Source: Brevundimonas denitrificans (GTDB lineage Bacteria > Pseudomonadota > Alphaproteobacteria > Caulobacterales > Caulobacteraceae). From it: a stretch of 33,879 nt of DNA. The translations under genes were made by a program, and so were the position numbers. The stretch is taken from contig NZ_BSOY01000028.1 of NCBI RefSeq assembly GCF_030160755.1, positions 1-33,879 on the forward strand, given 5' to 3'. The notes below the pieces were generated by a model, which worked only from the letters and a program-made list of their open reading frames with translations, had not been told where the DNA came from and made no database searches. Below are positions 1-8,643 of the stretch, piece after piece. The number at the start of each line of letters is the position of its first letter. Position 1 is the first letter of the stretch.

Positions 1-97
1 CGCCGCGCACGCGCTTCAGGTCGGCGAAGACGCGATAGCGCCCCTCGCTCTTGACCTGCTCCACGGCAGTCTGGAAGGCGGCCTTGTAGTCGTACAT
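1..97 (-). CDS. hemA: 5-aminolevulinate synthase, N-terminal fragment (cut by window edge)
   Basis: Only the first 32 codons are in the window. The ATG is at 97 on the minus strand, preceded by GAGG about 9 bp upstream. The encoded start, MYDYKAAF followed by EGRYRVFADLKR, is the typical N-terminus of alphaproteobacterial 5-aminolevulinate synthase, the PLP enzyme that condenses glycine and succinyl-CoA in the first step of heme synthesis (C4 pathway). The identification rests on this short stretch alone; the catalytic domain lies outside. It is downstream of fixJ in the same direction, but a terminator-like hairpin separates them, so it probably has its own promoter in 98-158. Heme is needed by FixL and the cbb3 oxidase, so the location makes sense. 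Confidence 0.75.
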   Translation of the reverse strand, partial: MYDYKAAFQTAVEQVKSEGRYRVFADLKRVRG

Positions 98-158
98 CGG
101 GATGGACCTCGCGGCGAGCCGGATCACTCTCACCTGCGCCCGCCCGGGTCACCTCCGG

Positions 159-185
159 AAAACCCCTGAAGGCCGGGTTCAGGGG
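159..185 (-). terminator. Rho-independent terminator of fixLJ
   Basis: Read on the minus strand, CCCCTGAA, a 7-nt loop (CCCGGCC) and TTCAGGGG form a perfect 8-bp stem, followed directly by TTTT. The stem overlaps the fixJ stop codon (179-181). The T tract is short, so termination may be partial. Confidence 0.6.
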
Positions 186-790
186 CGCTGGATGAGGATC
201 GTCATTCGGACCAGTTCCGACAGGCTGCGGGCCTGCATCTTGGTCATGACATTGGCCCGGTAGACCTCGACCGTCCGGGGGCTGATCTCCAGATCGTAGG
301 CGATGACCTTGTTGGCCTGACCGGCGACCAGACCGTCCAGCACCTGCCGCTCGCGCGATGAGAGGCTGGCGAGCCGGTCGCGCAATTCGGTTTCCCGTCC
401 CGCCTGTTCAGCGGCCTGGGTCTGGTCGGCGATGGCGGACCGGATTGACGCCAGCAGGGCGTCGTCGTCGAAGGGCTTTTCAATGAAGTCCTTGACGCCG
501 GCCCGGACCGCTTCGATCGCCAGAGGCACGTCCGCGTGACCGGTCATGACGATGACCGGATGGCGGATACCGATCTCAGACAGCCGGCGGACCATCTCCA
601 GACCGTTCATGTCCGGCATGCGGACATCCGTGACAATGCAGCCCGGCTCCAGATCCGCGGCGTGCGCCAGCAGGGCGGCGGCGGACTCATAGGTTCTCGA
701 GACGAGGTTTGCGGTATCCAGCAGGAAGGCGAGGGAATCCCGGATCGCGGCATCGTCGTCGACCACATGGACGACCGGCTCATTCGGCAT
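179..790 (-). CDS. fixJ: FixJ family response regulator
   Basis: 203 aa. An N-terminal receiver (about 5-120) has acidic residues D11-D13, phosphoacceptor D55 ([10 protein letters not shown]), T83 and K105. A C-terminal LuxR-type helix-turn-helix (about 140-198) contains [11 protein letters not shown] and [13 protein letters not shown]. Length and order are those of FixJ. In the known systems, FixJ phosphorylated by FixL under low oxygen activates fixK and related promoters. The ATG overlaps the end of fixL by 11 bp, so the two are translationally linked. A hairpin terminator covers its stop codon. Likely targets here are the two-part motifs at 2317, 4526, 13885 and 27242 (inference). Confidence 0.93.
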   Translation of the reverse strand: MPNEPVVHVVDDDAAIRDSLAFLLDTANLVSRTYESAAALLAHAADLEPGCIVTDVRMPDMNGLEMVRRLSEIGIRHPVIVMTGHADVPLAIEAVRAGVKDFIEKPFDDDALLASIRSAIADQTQAAEQAGRETELRDRLASLSSRERQVLDGLVAGQANKVIAYDLEISPRTVEVYRANVMTKMQARSLSELVRMTILIQRP

Positions 791-2300
791 CGCTGAGTTC
801 CTCTTCGCCTACGGCAGGCAGTGTAAAACAGAACCGGGTGCCTCCGCCCGGGTTCGGCTCCATCCAGATGCGCCCACCGTGCGCTTCGATGATGGTTCGT
901 GAAATTGACAGGCCGACGCCCATGCCGGTCCGCTTGGTGGTGACAAAGGGCTGGAACAGCTGATCAGCAATCGCCGGGCTGATTCCCGAACCCGTATCGG
1001 CCACCGTCACCTGGGCCTGATCATCCGCCGCCGGGTCGATCCTGATCTCCAGGACCCTTTTCGCGCTCGCCTCCATGGCCTCCATGGCGTTGCGCATCAG
1101 ATTGAGCGCCACCTGTTGGATCTGGACCTTATCGGCCAGAACGAATTCAATTCCGGCTGCGAATTTGAACTGGACGCGGACGCCATGCTCCTTGGCGCCG
1201 ACCAGGGCCAGGGCGCTGGCCTCCTCAATCAATTTGGGCAGGCTTTCGACCCTGCGCTCGGCCTCGCCGCGAGCGACGAAGTCGCGCAGCCGGCGAATGA
1301 TTTCGCCGGCGCGAAGCGCCTGCTCGCCTGCCTTCTGGATGGCTTCCAGCAATCGTTCGCGGGGCACCGGTTCAGCGGCGAGCAGCCGCGATGAGCCCTT
1401 CAGGTAGTTGGCCATCGCCGACAGAGGCTGGTTCAATTCGTGCGCCAGCGCCGAGGCCATCTCCCCCATGGCTGTCAGGCGCGAGATGTGGACCAGTTCG
1501 GACTGCAGTTCCTGCAGCCGCTGTTCCGTGTCCTGCCGTTCGCTGAGGTCGCGGACAAAGCCGGTGAAGAAGCGCTGGTCTCCCGAAACCATCTCCCCCA
1601 CCGACAATTCCATCGGAAAGGTCGAGCCGTCACGCCGCTCCCCCACGACCACCCGGCCGACCCCGATGATGCGCCGCTCTCCGGTGGTCAGATATCGGTC
1701 GAGGTAGCCGTCGTGCTGCTCGCGATAGGACTCAGGCATGAGCATCTTCACGTTCCGGCCGATCACCTCATCGGCCTTCCAGCCGAACAGGCGTTCGGCC
1801 GCGGGGCTGAAGGACTGCATGATCCCGCGCTCCGTGATGACGACCATGGCGTCGGGCACGGTGGCGAGGATGGACTGCAGGTGCGCTTCGCGGGCCAGCA
1901 GGTCGCGGTGCACCGCCACCGAACGGGACCGCATGGCCTGGAAGGCTTCGCCCCCGGCCGTGATCACCACGCCCAGCAGAAGGAAAACCCCCGCGCCGAC
2001 CAGATCGCCGACAGCAAGGACGCCGGTCCACCAGGTGACATAGAGTCCGCAGGCGAGACCCAGAATCGTCGCCAGGGCGCCGGGGACGGCGCCCCCCAGG
2101 GCTGCGGCGACGACAACGCCCGGTACGAAGAAAAGCAGGGCCAGCCGATCTTCCAGCAGGGGGGTCATCGCCAGCCGCGCGGCCAGCCCCGCCGCCGCGC
2201 CCAGCACCGCGGCCGCGAGACCGTAGCCGGTATGGCGGGTGGCCAGCAGCCAGTCCCACGGCGTCCGGGACTCGAGAGTCGTCCTGGGAATGGTTGTCAT
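780..2300 (-). CDS. fixL: Oxygen-sensing heme histidine kinase FixL
   Basis: 506 aa, start with GGAGG about 6 bp upstream. About four hydrophobic segments occupy residues 25-120. A heme PAS domain follows (about 135-255), with H196 in REQHDGYL at the place of the FixL proximal heme ligand. R216 lies 20 residues later, as does the O2-contacting arginine of Bradyrhizobium FixL. The HisKA motif AHELNQP gives phospho-acceptor H287. The ATPase has an N box (N400-N404), G1 DTGSGI (435-440) and G2 GMGVGLS (about 459). The family autophosphorylates when oxygen leaves the heme and passes phosphate to FixJ. It is divergent from alternative oxidase; the FixJ-like site at 2317-2342 is only 20 bp from its start, which would allow feedback. 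Confidence 0.95.
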   Translation of the reverse strand: MTTIPRTTLESRTPWDWLLATRHTGYGLAAAVLGAAAGLAARLAMTPLLEDRLALLFFVPGVVVAAALGGAVPGALATILGLACGLYVTWWTGVLAVGDLVGAGVFLLLGVVITAGGEAFQAMRSRSVAVHRDLLAREAHLQSILATVPDAMVVITERGIMQSFSPAAERLFGWKADEVIGRNVKMLMPESYREQHDGYLDRYLTTGERRIIGVGRVVVGERRDGSTFPMELSVGEMVSGDQRFFTGFVRDLSERQDTEQRLQELQSELVHISRLTAMGEMASALAHELNQPLSAMANYLKGSSRLLAAEPVPRERLLEAIQKAGEQALRAGEIIRRLRDFVARGEAERRVESLPKLIEEASALALVGAKEHGVRVQFKFAAGIEFVLADKVQIQQVALNLMRNAMEAMEASAKRVLEIRIDPAADDQAQVTVADTGSGISPAIADQLFQPFVTTKRTGMGVGLSISRTIIEAHGGRIWMEPNPGGGTRFCFTLPAVGEEELSDAE

Positions 2301-2316
2301 CGCGCCTCCGCAACAC

Positions 2317-2342
2317 CCCGTAGGTGAAACCCCCGAATTTCG
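2317..2342 (+). promoter_or_regulatory. Putative FixJ-type promoter element (alternative oxidase)
   Basis: CCCGTAGGTG, 5 bp, then CCCGAATTTCG. This is the weakest palindrome of the four copies, but the second half and the spacing match the copies at 4526, 13885 and 27242 exactly. It reads toward the oxidase gene at 2417 (CCCGAAT begins 85 bp before the ATG, against 61-63 bp at the other three) and lies just 20 bp from the fixL start on the other strand. Assignment to FixJ is inference. Confidence 0.5.
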
Positions 2343-2416
2343 CCAGTGGCGAGAGGCCGCTACTTCGTCGCAATCGGGCCGCCGGCCCCCCAGTTCAGTG
2401 TTTCAAGGACGCCGCC

Positions 2417-3106
2417 ATGACCACCCCGCTCGTCGACCTTTCCGTTCACCACGCGCCGAAGGGCTTGTCGGACCGGACCGCCTGGGGGTTCGTCAAGGCG
2501 CTGCGGTTCTTCGCCGACACGTTTTTCGCGAAACGCTATGGCCACCGCGCCATCGTGCTGGAAACGGTCGCGGCGGTGCCCGGCATGGTCGGCGCGACCC
2601 TGAACCACCTGAAGGCGCTGCGCCGCATGAAGGACGACAACGGGTGGATTCGCACCCTGATGGACGAGGCCGAGAACGAGCGGATGCACCTGATGACCTT
2701 CATCGAGATCAGCCATCCGACCCTGTTCGAACGCTTCGTCGTGATTGCTGTGCAGTGGGTCTTTTACCTGTTCTTCTTCGGCCTCTACCTGATCTCGCCG
2801 AAGACGGCGCACCGGGTGGTCGGCTATTTCGAGGAAGAGGCGGTCGTCAGCTACACCCACTATCTGGCCGAGATCGACGAGGGCCGCAGCCCGAACGTCG
2901 CCGCCCCCGAGATCGCCAAACGCTACTGGAATCTGCCGGCCGACGCGACACTGCGTGACGTGGTGCTGGTGGTGCGGGCGGATGAAGCCCATCACCGCGA
3001 CGTCAACCACGGCTTCGCCAATGAACTGTGCGGCGCCGCGCCGATCGCCATTGCGCCGTGCCCGGCACACGTCGAGCTGCAGCCCAACTGGAAGGCGGCG
3101 GCGTAA
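2417..3106 (+). CDS. aox: Alternative oxidase (cyanide-insensitive ubiquinol oxidase)
   Basis: 229 aa. The ATG at 2417 has AAGGA 7 bp upstream; an upstream in-frame extension to 2324 lacks this support and crosses the promoter motif. The diiron ligands of the family are all visible: E49 (LET), E88 and H91 (ENERMH), E140 (FEEEAV), and E190 with H193 (RADEAHH). Hydrophobic stretches near 53-62 and 107-127 fit the interfacial membrane helices. The enzyme oxidises ubiquinol and reduces O2 to water without pumping protons. It heads a run with hemN, a fixK-type gene and a receiver, divergent from fixLJ. A promoter motif shared with two Crp/Fnr genes precedes it, so low-oxygen induction through FixJ is likely. 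Confidence 0.93.
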   Translation: MTTPLVDLSVHHAPKGLSDRTAWGFVKALRFFADTFFAKRYGHRAIVLETVAAVPGMVGATLNHLKALRRMKDDNGWIRTLMDEAENERMHLMTFIEISHPTLFERFVVIAVQWVFYLFFFGLYLISPKTAHRVVGYFEEEAVVSYTHYLAEIDEGRSPNVAAPEIAKRYWNLPADATLRDVVLVVRADEAHHRDVNHGFANELCGAAPIAIAPCPAHVELQPNWKAAA

Positions 3107-3132
3107 CGACGAACCACAGGCCGGATTCCCGC

Positions 3133-4497
3133 ATGTCCTCCCGCGCCCTCCCTGCCGCCTGGCGGACCCACGCCGAGCGCACCCTGCCTCGCTACACCAG
3201 CTATCCGACGGCGGTCGCCTTCAAGACCGCCGCCGGGGAGGCGGAGGCGCGGGCGTGGCTGGGGGCCACCCGCGCGGACCAGACCATCTCGGCCTATGTC
3301 CATGTCCCGTTCTGCAAGCGCCTGTGCTGGTATTGCGGCTGCCACACCAGCGTCTTCCACGAGTACGACCGGGTCCAGGCCTTCTTCCAGACCCTGATGC
3401 TGGAGGTCGATCTGTGGGCCGACGCCATTGGCCCGCACGCCGGCGCCGCCCACCTTCATTTCGGAGGCGGCAGTCCCAACGCCTTGGCGCCGGACGACTT
3501 TCTGGTCCTGGTGCGGCACATGGCCGATCGGTTCGCCCTCCGGCCCGGCGCCGAGGTCGCGGCCGAGCTCGATCCCGGCATGCTGACCGAAGCATTCATT
3601 GACGCCTGCGGCGAGGCCGGGGTGACCCGTGTCAGCCTCGGCGTCCAGACCTTCGATCCGGAGGTTCAGGCGAAGGTCAACCGCATCCAGCCCTTCGACA
3701 TGGTCGCCGCCGCCAACGACCGGCTGCGCAAGACCGGCGTGTCGGCGATCAACTTCGACCTGATGTACGGCCTTCCCGGCCAGACGCCGGAGAACGTCGC
3801 GGCCACGACCTCGGCGGCGGTCGGTTTGCGCCCCGACCGCGTGGCGGTGTTCGGCTACGCCCATGTGCCGTGGATGAAGAAGCACCAGGTCATGATCAAG
3901 GAGGGCGAACTCGCCGATGGCGACGGGCGCTGGGCCCAGGCCGAGGCGGCGGATTCGATTCTGCGGGCGGCGGGCTATCTGCGGATCGGGCTGGATCACT
4001 ACGCCCTTCCCGGGGATCTGCTGGCCCTCGCCGCCGCTTCGGGAACCCTGCGGCGGAATTTTCAGGGCTATACCGATGATCCCGCTCCCGTGCTGGTGCC
4101 CGTCGGCCCGTCCTCGATCGGCCGGTTCGCCGCGGGTTTCGTTCAGAATGCTGCGGCGACCGACGTCTGGAGTCGGGCGGTCGAGGCCGGGCGCCTGCCC
4201 GTCGCGCGTAGCCTCCGGGTTTCGGCGGAAGACGAACTGCGCGCGGCCGTCATCGAACGATTGATGTGCGACCTGACCGTCGACGTCGGCGCGGAGTGCC
4301 TCAGCCGGGGCTTTGAACCGACGGCGCTGGACGACGCTGTCGCCGCCGCCGCAGCCCTCCAGGTCGACGGATTGTGCCGCGTCGAGGGCCGGACGGTGAC
4401 CATACCGGCGGAGGCCTTCCGTCTGATGCGTGTCGTGGCGGCCTGTTTCGATGCGGGCCTGCTCGCCGCCGAACGTCGGCACGCCCGGGCCGTTTAG
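3133..4497 (+). CDS. hemN: Oxygen-independent coproporphyrinogen III oxidase
   Basis: 454 aa, the usual HemN length. The radical SAM cluster motif is C61-x3-C65-x2-C68-x-C70, where the CxC ending is typical of HemN. The sequence continues with HFGGGSPN (SAM-binding GGG region) and GVQTFDPEVQ, and the C-terminal HemN domain follows. The enzyme converts coproporphyrinogen III to protoporphyrinogen IX without O2, which keeps heme synthesis going when HemF cannot work. The ATG at 3133 lies 26 bp after the oxidase stop and has only a weak ribosome site (CAGG about 12 bp upstream), so it is probably co-transcribed with the oxidase gene. This is a standard member of FNR/FixK regulons in proteobacteria. 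Confidence 0.93.
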   Translation: MSSRALPAAWRTHAERTLPRYTSYPTAVAFKTAAGEAEARAWLGATRADQTISAYVHVPFCKRLCWYCGCHTSVFHEYDRVQAFFQTLMLEVDLWADAIGPHAGAAHLHFGGGSPNALAPDDFLVLVRHMADRFALRPGAEVAAELDPGMLTEAFIDACGEAGVTRVSLGVQTFDPEVQAKVNRIQPFDMVAAANDRLRKTGVSAINFDLMYGLPGQTPENVAATTSAAVGLRPDRVAVFGYAHVPWMKKHQVMIKEGELADGDGRWAQAEAADSILRAAGYLRIGLDHYALPGDLLALAAASGTLRRNFQGYTDDPAPVLVPVGPSSIGRFAAGFVQNAAATDVWSRAVEAGRLPVARSLRVSAEDELRAAVIERLMCDLTVDVGAECLSRGFEPTALDDAVAAAAALQVDGLCRVEGRTVTIPAEAFRLMRVVAACFDAGLLAAERRHARAV

Positions 4498-4525
4498 CGG
4501 GCCCGCCGCCGGACATCAGGGAAAT

Positions 4526-4551
4526 CCCCTAGGGGGCAGACCCGAATATCC
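4526..4551 (+). promoter_or_regulatory. Putative FixJ-type promoter element (fixK-like gene)
   Basis: CCCCTAGGGG, a perfect 10-bp palindrome, then GCAGA, then CCCGAATATCC. CCCGAAT begins 63 bp before the fixK-like ATG at 4604. It has the same architecture and a nearly equal distance to the start codon as the copies at 13885 (61 bp) and 27242 (61 bp). Binding by FixJ is inferred from the FixJ-to-fixK wiring known in this group. Confidence 0.6.
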
Positions 4552-4603
4552 GCGAATGGCGCCGGGTCCTAGCTTGCGGCATCGACCGCGCCTGGAGAAT
4601 CGG

Positions 4604-5287
4604 ATGACCGCCCTACGTTATTGCGAACCCCGGGAAGCGGTTGCCCCGTCGTTGGACACGACGCCGGATTGCGCGCTCTGCGGTGCTTTCGCGAGCGCGA
4701 CGGCGGCCCCTCGTTCGCCCTTCGCCCCCGGCGCGCTTCTGTTCCGGCAAGGTGACGCCGTCCGGCTCGTCTATCGCGTGTTGAGCGGGGCCGTGGTCAG
4801 CTATCGTCTGCTGAGCGATGGCCGCCGTCAGGTCACCGGATTTCATTTGCCGGGCGATTTTCTCGGCCTTGAGGCCGGGGTGGAGCATGCGACCACGACG
4901 GAGGCCCTGAGCCGCGTGGACGCTCTGGCGATGGAGCGGACGGAGCTGGCGGGACGCGCCGCGACCGATGTCGGTCTGGCCCGGGCCCTGTGGCAGGTCA
5001 CGGTCCGCGCCTTCCGGCGCAGCGAGGATCACGCCCTGATCCTCGCCCGCCAGGGCGCCACCGAGCGGGTCGCCGCCTTCCTTCTGGATTTCGCCGAACG
5101 GATGGGCCGGCCGGAAATCATTGACCTGCCCATGACCCGGCAGGACATCGCCGACCATGTCGGCCTGACCATCCATACGGTTTCGCGCACCCTGTCCCAG
5201 CTTCAGGCCCAGGGCATGGTGGAGGCCCGGTCGTCCCGTCATGTGCGCCTGCTGCAGCGTCACCGGCTGGAGGGGCTGTGCGCGTGA
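4604..5287 (+). CDS. fixK: FixK-type Crp/Fnr transcription regulator
   Basis: 227 aa from the ATG at 4604 (GGAG 8-11 bp upstream). A cyclic-nucleotide-like beta-roll covers about 35-120, a dimer helix 125-165, and a winged helix 170-220 with MTRQDIADHVGLT. Cysteines C7, C23 and C26 do not form the full CxxCx5C plus distal Cys set of [4Fe-4S] FNR, so it is FixK-like rather than an oxygen-labile FNR. The recognition helix reads TIHTVSR, with H191 where FNR/FixK proteins usually have Glu; S194 and R195 are kept. Probably activated by FixJ through the 4526 element and acting on the TTGAT-N4-ATCAA boxes in this window. Its stop overlaps the following receiver gene. Confidence 0.85.
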   Translation: MTALRYCEPREAVAPSLDTTPDCALCGAFASATAAPRSPFAPGALLFRQGDAVRLVYRVLSGAVVSYRLLSDGRRQVTGFHLPGDFLGLEAGVEHATTTEALSRVDALAMERTELAGRAATDVGLARALWQVTVRAFRRSEDHALILARQGATERVAAFLLDFAERMGRPEIIDLPMTRQDIADHVGLTIHTVSRTLSQLQAQGMVEARSSRHVRLLQRHRLEGLCA

Positions 5288-5676
5288 CGGCGACTCCTGT
5301 CAGCGCTCCGGCCCGGCCTTGCGTCATTCTCGTCGATGACGATCCCGCCGTAACTCACGCCATGCAGTTCTCGTTTGATCTTGAGGGGCTGGATGTTCGC
5401 AGCTTCCGCGACGGCGAGAGTCTGCTGGCTGCGGGAGGCTTGCCGGAAACCGGCTGCATGATCCTGGACCATAACCTGCCGGGCATGGACGGGTTGGCGC
5501 TGCTGGAGCGTCTGCGCTTGAGCGGCGTGGGCCTGCCCGCGATCCTGATCACGACCAATCCACGGACCGCCCTGCGAAACCGGGCGGCGGCGGCGGGCGT
5601 GCCGATCATCGAAAAGCCGCTCCTGACGGATGCCTTGCTGACGACCGTGCGAAAGGCGCTCGCCCGCCAGGCCTGA
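5284..5676 (+). CDS. Single-domain response regulator (candidate FixT-like)
   Basis: 130 aa if translation starts at GTG 5284, which overlaps the fixK stop as GTGA; a GTG at 5278 is also possible. It is a receiver domain only: acidic D18-D20, phosphoacceptor D62 (ILDHNLPGMDG), T90/T91 and K111 with P112. No output domain follows. In Caulobacter a single-domain receiver, FixT, inhibits FixL; the position directly behind fixK and within 3 kb of fixLJ makes the same feedback role plausible. FixT is reported to carry an Fe-S cluster; this protein has only two cysteines (C13, C58), so orthology is uncertain. It could instead be a phosphate sink or serve another kinase. Confidence 0.75.
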   Translation: MTATPVSAPARPCVILVDDDPAVTHAMQFSFDLEGLDVRSFRDGESLLAAGGLPETGCMILDHNLPGMDGLALLERLRLSGVGLPAILITTNPRTALRNRAAAAGVPIIEKPLLTDALLTTVRKALARQA

Positions 5677-5685
5677 AGCGCGGCC

Positions 5686-5946
5686 TCAGCCCGCCCGTTG
5701 CAGCACGGGCCGGGGTTTCAGAAGCCACGCGCCGGCTCCGGATGCGCCAAGCGCCGCGACAAGCAGGGCCACCGCAGCCACGCATCGCACGCAATGGCCG
5801 AAGGTCGGGCCGCACATCGGCCCGATCAGGGCCATGTGCTCGTTCGCCAGCAGACCCGCAGCCGCGGCCGCGCCTCCCAGCGACAGGCCGAGAACGATGA
5901 GGGCCGCGCCCAGCACCTGGTGTTCGTGAAAGTCCTGAATTCTCAT
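5686..5946 (-). CDS. Small two-helix membrane protein with a Cys-rich loop
   Basis: 86 aa, ATG at 5946 with GGAGA about 6 bp upstream. Two hydrophobic segments (about 11-33 and 57-76) flank a loop with C45, C52 and C55 (MCGP then HCVRC). I do not recognise the family. It is convergent with the receiver gene and divergent from ccoN. The FixK-type box at 5993-6006 lies 53.5 bp (centre to ATG) from its start, inside the range seen for other boxed genes here, so it may share low-oxygen control with ccoN. The cysteines suggest metal or redox chemistry near the membrane, but nothing in the sequence proves it. Confidence 0.65.
   Translation of the reverse strand: MRIQDFHEHQVLGAALIVLGLSLGGAAAAAGLLANEHMALIGPMCGPTFGHCVRCVAAVALLVAALGASGAGAWLLKPRPVLQRAG
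5693..5710. other. Hairpin between convergent genes
   Basis: GCCCGT, a 6-nt loop (TGCAGC), then ACGGGC, lying in the last codons of the membrane protein gene just after the receiver gene ends. It could slow converging transcription. No T tract follows on either strand, so it is not a clear terminator. Confidence 0.3.
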
Positions 5947-5992
5947 TTCGCGTCTCCGTGCCGCACAGGACCGGAAAATTGGCGGGGCGGCT

Positions 5993-6006
5993 TTGCGCCA
6001 GCGCAA
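5993..6006. promoter_or_regulatory. FixK/FNR-type box upstream of ccoN
   Basis: TTGCGCCAGCGCAA: 6-bp inverted arms around CA. It fits the FixK consensus TTG(A/C)-N6-(T/G)CAA, while departing from the TTGAT form used elsewhere in the window. Its centre is 64.5 bp before the ccoN ATG and 53.5 bp before the ATG of the divergent membrane protein. Confidence 0.65.
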
Positions 6007-6063
6007 GGCGCCGCTCGCGAAGGCCGGGCACGGAGGCGTCCTCTGCTCGAGGGATCCATCCGA

Positions 6064-7725
6064 ATGCCGTCCATCGCCACGCCCGACGCCGACACTCCGT
6101 CAGACGTCGTCGCCCTGTTCCTGTTCCTCGGCGTAGCCGCGGTCCTGGCCCTGTTCGCGACCGGCCTGACCGATGACGCGGCCTTCCGCTTTCACGGCTA
6201 CATCCTGATGGCCGCCTCGGTCCTGGCCCTGAGCGCCATGACCATCGGCGTCGCCCATGGCCGGTTCCGGTCAGACCCCAAACGCTATGAGGACGGGGTG
6301 ATCCGCGCCGGGGTCATCGCCACCATGTTCTGGGGCGTCATCGGCATGACGGTCGGGGTCTTCATCGCCGCCCAGCTGTCGTGGCCGGACATCTTCTACT
6401 TCCCAGAGCATGGCTGGCTCAACTTCGGACGCTTGCGGCCCCTGCACACCTCGGGCGTGATCTTCGCCTTTGGCGGCAACGCCCTGATCTGCACCTCCTT
6501 CTGGGTGGTCCAGCGGACCTGCAAGGCGCGGCTGGCCGGCGGGATCTGGCCCTGGTTCGTGTTCTGGGGCTACCAGCTGTTCATCGTTCTGGCGGCCACG
6601 GGCTATGTCTCGGGCATCACCCAGTCGCGCGAATACGCCGAGCCCGAATGGTACGTCGACATCTGGCTGACCATCGTCTGGGTCGCCTATCTGTTCGTGT
6701 TCCTGGGGACGATCTGGAAGCGGAAAGAACCCCACATCTATGTGGCCAACTGGTTCTATCTGGCCTTCATCGTCACCGTCGCCCTGCTGCATCTGGTGAA
6801 CAACGCCGCGGTGCCGGTCGGCCTGCTTGAGGCGCGCAGCTATTCGGCCTTCGGCGGGGTCCAGGACGCCCTGGTGCAGTGGTGGTACGGCCACAACGCC
6901 GTCGGCTTCTTCCTGACCGCCGGCTTCCTGGCGATGATGTACTATTTCGTGCCCAAGCGGGTCGAACGGCCGGTCTATTCCTACCGCCTGTCGATCGTCC
7001 ACTTCTGGTCGCTGATCTTCATCTACATCTGGGCCGGCCCGCACCATCTGCATTACACGGCCCTGCCGCAGTGGGCGCAGACCCTCGGCATGACCTTCTC
7101 GATCATGTTGTGGATGCCGTCCTGGGGCGGGATGATCAACGGCCTGATGACCCTGTCGGGGGCCTGGGACAAGCTGCGCACCGACCCCGTGGTCCGCATG
7201 ATGGTCGTGGCCATCGCCTTCTACGGCATGTCGACCTTCGAAGGTCCGCTGATGTCCATCCGGACGGTCAACGCCCTGTCGCACTACACCGACTGGACCA
7301 TCGGCCACGTCCACTCCGGCGCCCTGGGCTGGGTCGGGTTCATCAGCTTCGGCGCGATCTACTGCATGGTGCCGTGGCTGTGGAAGAAGGACCGGCTGTA
7401 CTCGAACGCCCTGGTCGAATGGCATTTCTGGATCGCGACCACCGGCATCGTTCTCTACATCACCGCGATGTGGGTCTCCGGCATCATGGAGGGCCTGATG
7501 TGGCGCGAGTACACGCCCGACGGCTTCCTCGCGAACAGCTTCATCGAGACCGTGTCGGCCAAGCACATCCAGAACGTCATCCGCACGGTCGGCGGCCTGA
7601 TGTTCCTGAGCGGCACGCTCATCATGTCCTACAACCTGTGGCGAACGATCCGCATGCCGTCCGCGCGCTCTTCCGCGAACGTGCCGGCGACGACGATCGA
7701 GCCGCAACTCCTGCCGGCCGAGTGA
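6064..7725 (+). CDS. ccoN: cbb3-type cytochrome c oxidase subunit I
   Basis: 553 aa, ATG 6064 with GAGGGA about 10 bp upstream; the longer open frame back to 5698 runs through the promoter and is not used. Twelve or more membrane helices. Ligands seen: H128 (RPLHTS) and H417 for the low-spin heme, H415 (IGHVHSG) for heme b3, and H277 (YGHNAVG), H327 and H328 (GPHHLH) for CuB. Y321, six residues before H327, is where cbb3 enzymes have the Tyr cross-linked to a CuB histidine. This is the catalytic subunit of the high-affinity proton-pumping oxidase used at very low oxygen. First gene of ccoNOQPGHIS; a FixK-type box is upstream. Confidence 0.97.
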   Translation: MPSIATPDADTPSDVVALFLFLGVAAVLALFATGLTDDAAFRFHGYILMAASVLALSAMTIGVAHGRFRSDPKRYEDGVIRAGVIATMFWGVIGMTVGVFIAAQLSWPDIFYFPEHGWLNFGRLRPLHTSGVIFAFGGNALICTSFWVVQRTCKARLAGGIWPWFVFWGYQLFIVLAATGYVSGITQSREYAEPEWYVDIWLTIVWVAYLFVFLGTIWKRKEPHIYVANWFYLAFIVTVALLHLVNNAAVPVGLLEARSYSAFGGVQDALVQWWYGHNAVGFFLTAGFLAMMYYFVPKRVERPVYSYRLSIVHFWSLIFIYIWAGPHHLHYTALPQWAQTLGMTFSIMLWMPSWGGMINGLMTLSGAWDKLRTDPVVRMMVVAIAFYGMSTFEGPLMSIRTVNALSHYTDWTIGHVHSGALGWVGFISFGAIYCMVPWLWKKDRLYSNALVEWHFWIATTGIVLYITAMWVSGIMEGLMWREYTPDGFLANSFIETVSAKHIQNVIRTVGGLMFLSGTLIMSYNLWRTIRMPSARSSANVPATTIEPQLLPAE

Positions 7726-7735
7726 GGATCAGACC

Positions 7736-8473
7736 ATGTGGAAACAGCATCACAGGTTCGAGCGCCATTCGCTCTGGCTGGTCATCGGCATCACCATCGT
7801 GGTGTCCATCGGCGGCATCGTCGAGATCGCTCCTCTGTTCTGGGTCGAGAGCACGATCGAGGAGGTCGAGGGCGTTCGTCCCTACACGCCGCTCGAGCTG
7901 GCCGGCCGCGACATCTACATCGGCGAGGGCTGCTACGGCTGTCACTCGCAGATGGTCCGCCCCCTGCGCGACGAGGTCGAACGCTACGGCCACTACAGCC
8001 TCGCCGCCGAGAGCATGTACGACCATCCGTTCCAGTGGGGATCGAAGCGGACCGGGCCGGACCTGGCCCGCGTCGGCGGCAAATATTCCAACGACTGGCA
8101 CGTGGAGCATCTGACAGACCCGCGCTCGGTCGTGCCCGAATCCAACATGCCTCCCTACCGGTTCCTGGCCGACCAGGACCTGGACCAGCACGCCATCCAG
8201 GCCAAGCTGCGGGCGATGGTGGCGGTCGGCGTGCCCTACACGGCCGATCAGGTCGAAAACGCCACGGCCGATCTGAACGCCCAGGTCGATCCGTTCGCCA
8301 GCGAGACCTCGGCGCTGCGGAGCCGGTACGGGCCGCGCGTGGCCCAGGGCGATTTCGACGGCAATCCCGAGCGGCTGACCAAGATGGACGCCCTGATCGC
8401 CTATCTGCAGCAGCTCGGCACCATGGTCGATTTCCGCACCTACCAGGCTGAAGACCCGGAGAACCTGCGATGA
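7736..8473 (+). CDS. ccoO: cbb3 oxidase subunit II, mono-heme cytochrome c
   Basis: 245 aa, ATG 7736 with GAGGAT about 9 bp upstream and 10 bp after ccoN. One N-terminal membrane anchor (about 13-35), then a periplasmic domain with heme motif C66-x2-C69-H70 (GCYGCHSQM) and a likely axial Met in ESNMPPYRF. It passes electrons from CcoP to the heme-copper core in CcoN. Full length for the family. Confidence 0.97.
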   Translation: MWKQHHRFERHSLWLVIGITIVVSIGGIVEIAPLFWVESTIEEVEGVRPYTPLELAGRDIYIGEGCYGCHSQMVRPLRDEVERYGHYSLAAESMYDHPFQWGSKRTGPDLARVGGKYSNDWHVEHLTDPRSVVPESNMPPYRFLADQDLDQHAIQAKLRAMVAVGVPYTADQVENATADLNAQVDPFASETSALRSRYGPRVAQGDFDGNPERLTKMDALIAYLQQLGTMVDFRTYQAEDPENLR

Positions 8474-8643
8474 GCGGCCTCGACTACGAAACCGTGGCGC
8501 GGTTCGCCCAGCAGGGCGGCACCCTCTATTTCGGCGCCGTCTTCATCGCCGGCGTCGTCTACGCGCTGTGGCCGAAGCATCGCGAGGCCTTCAAACGCCT
8601 CTCCCATCTTCCGCTCGAAAAAGACGAGGACGAGCATGTCTGA
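8470..8643 (+). CDS. ccoQ: cbb3 oxidase small subunit CcoQ
   Basis: 57 aa. The ATG overlaps the ccoO stop (ATGA) and the stop falls inside the first codons of ccoP (8-bp overlap). One membrane helix (about 17-34, ending VVYALWP), then a charged tail rich in K, E and D, as usual for CcoQ/FixQ. It helps stability and assembly of the oxidase. Position between ccoO and ccoP and the membrane-plus-charged-tail layout support the call. Confidence 0.88.
   Translation: MSGLDYETVARFAQQGGTLYFGAVFIAGVVYALWPKHREAFKRLSHLPLEKDEDEHV

Noticed and set aside
2992..4482. Long open frame antisense to hemN
   Set aside because: It mirrors a well-supported gene, has no recognisable domain and has a composition typical of antisense frames in GC-rich DNA.
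4604..5287. Classification as an oxygen-labile [4Fe-4S] FNR
   Set aside because: Only C7, C23 and C26 near the N-terminus; the third clustered Cys and the distal Cys are missing.
5698..6063. 122-codon N-terminal extension of ccoN
   Set aside because: It would cross the FixK-type box and the divergent gene; ATG 6064 has a ribosome site and gives a normal CcoN.
6271..7707. Long open frame antisense to ccoN, rich in His, Asp and Gly
   Set aside because: It has the usual composition of a frame opposite a GC-rich membrane gene; no motif, and ccoN is certain.
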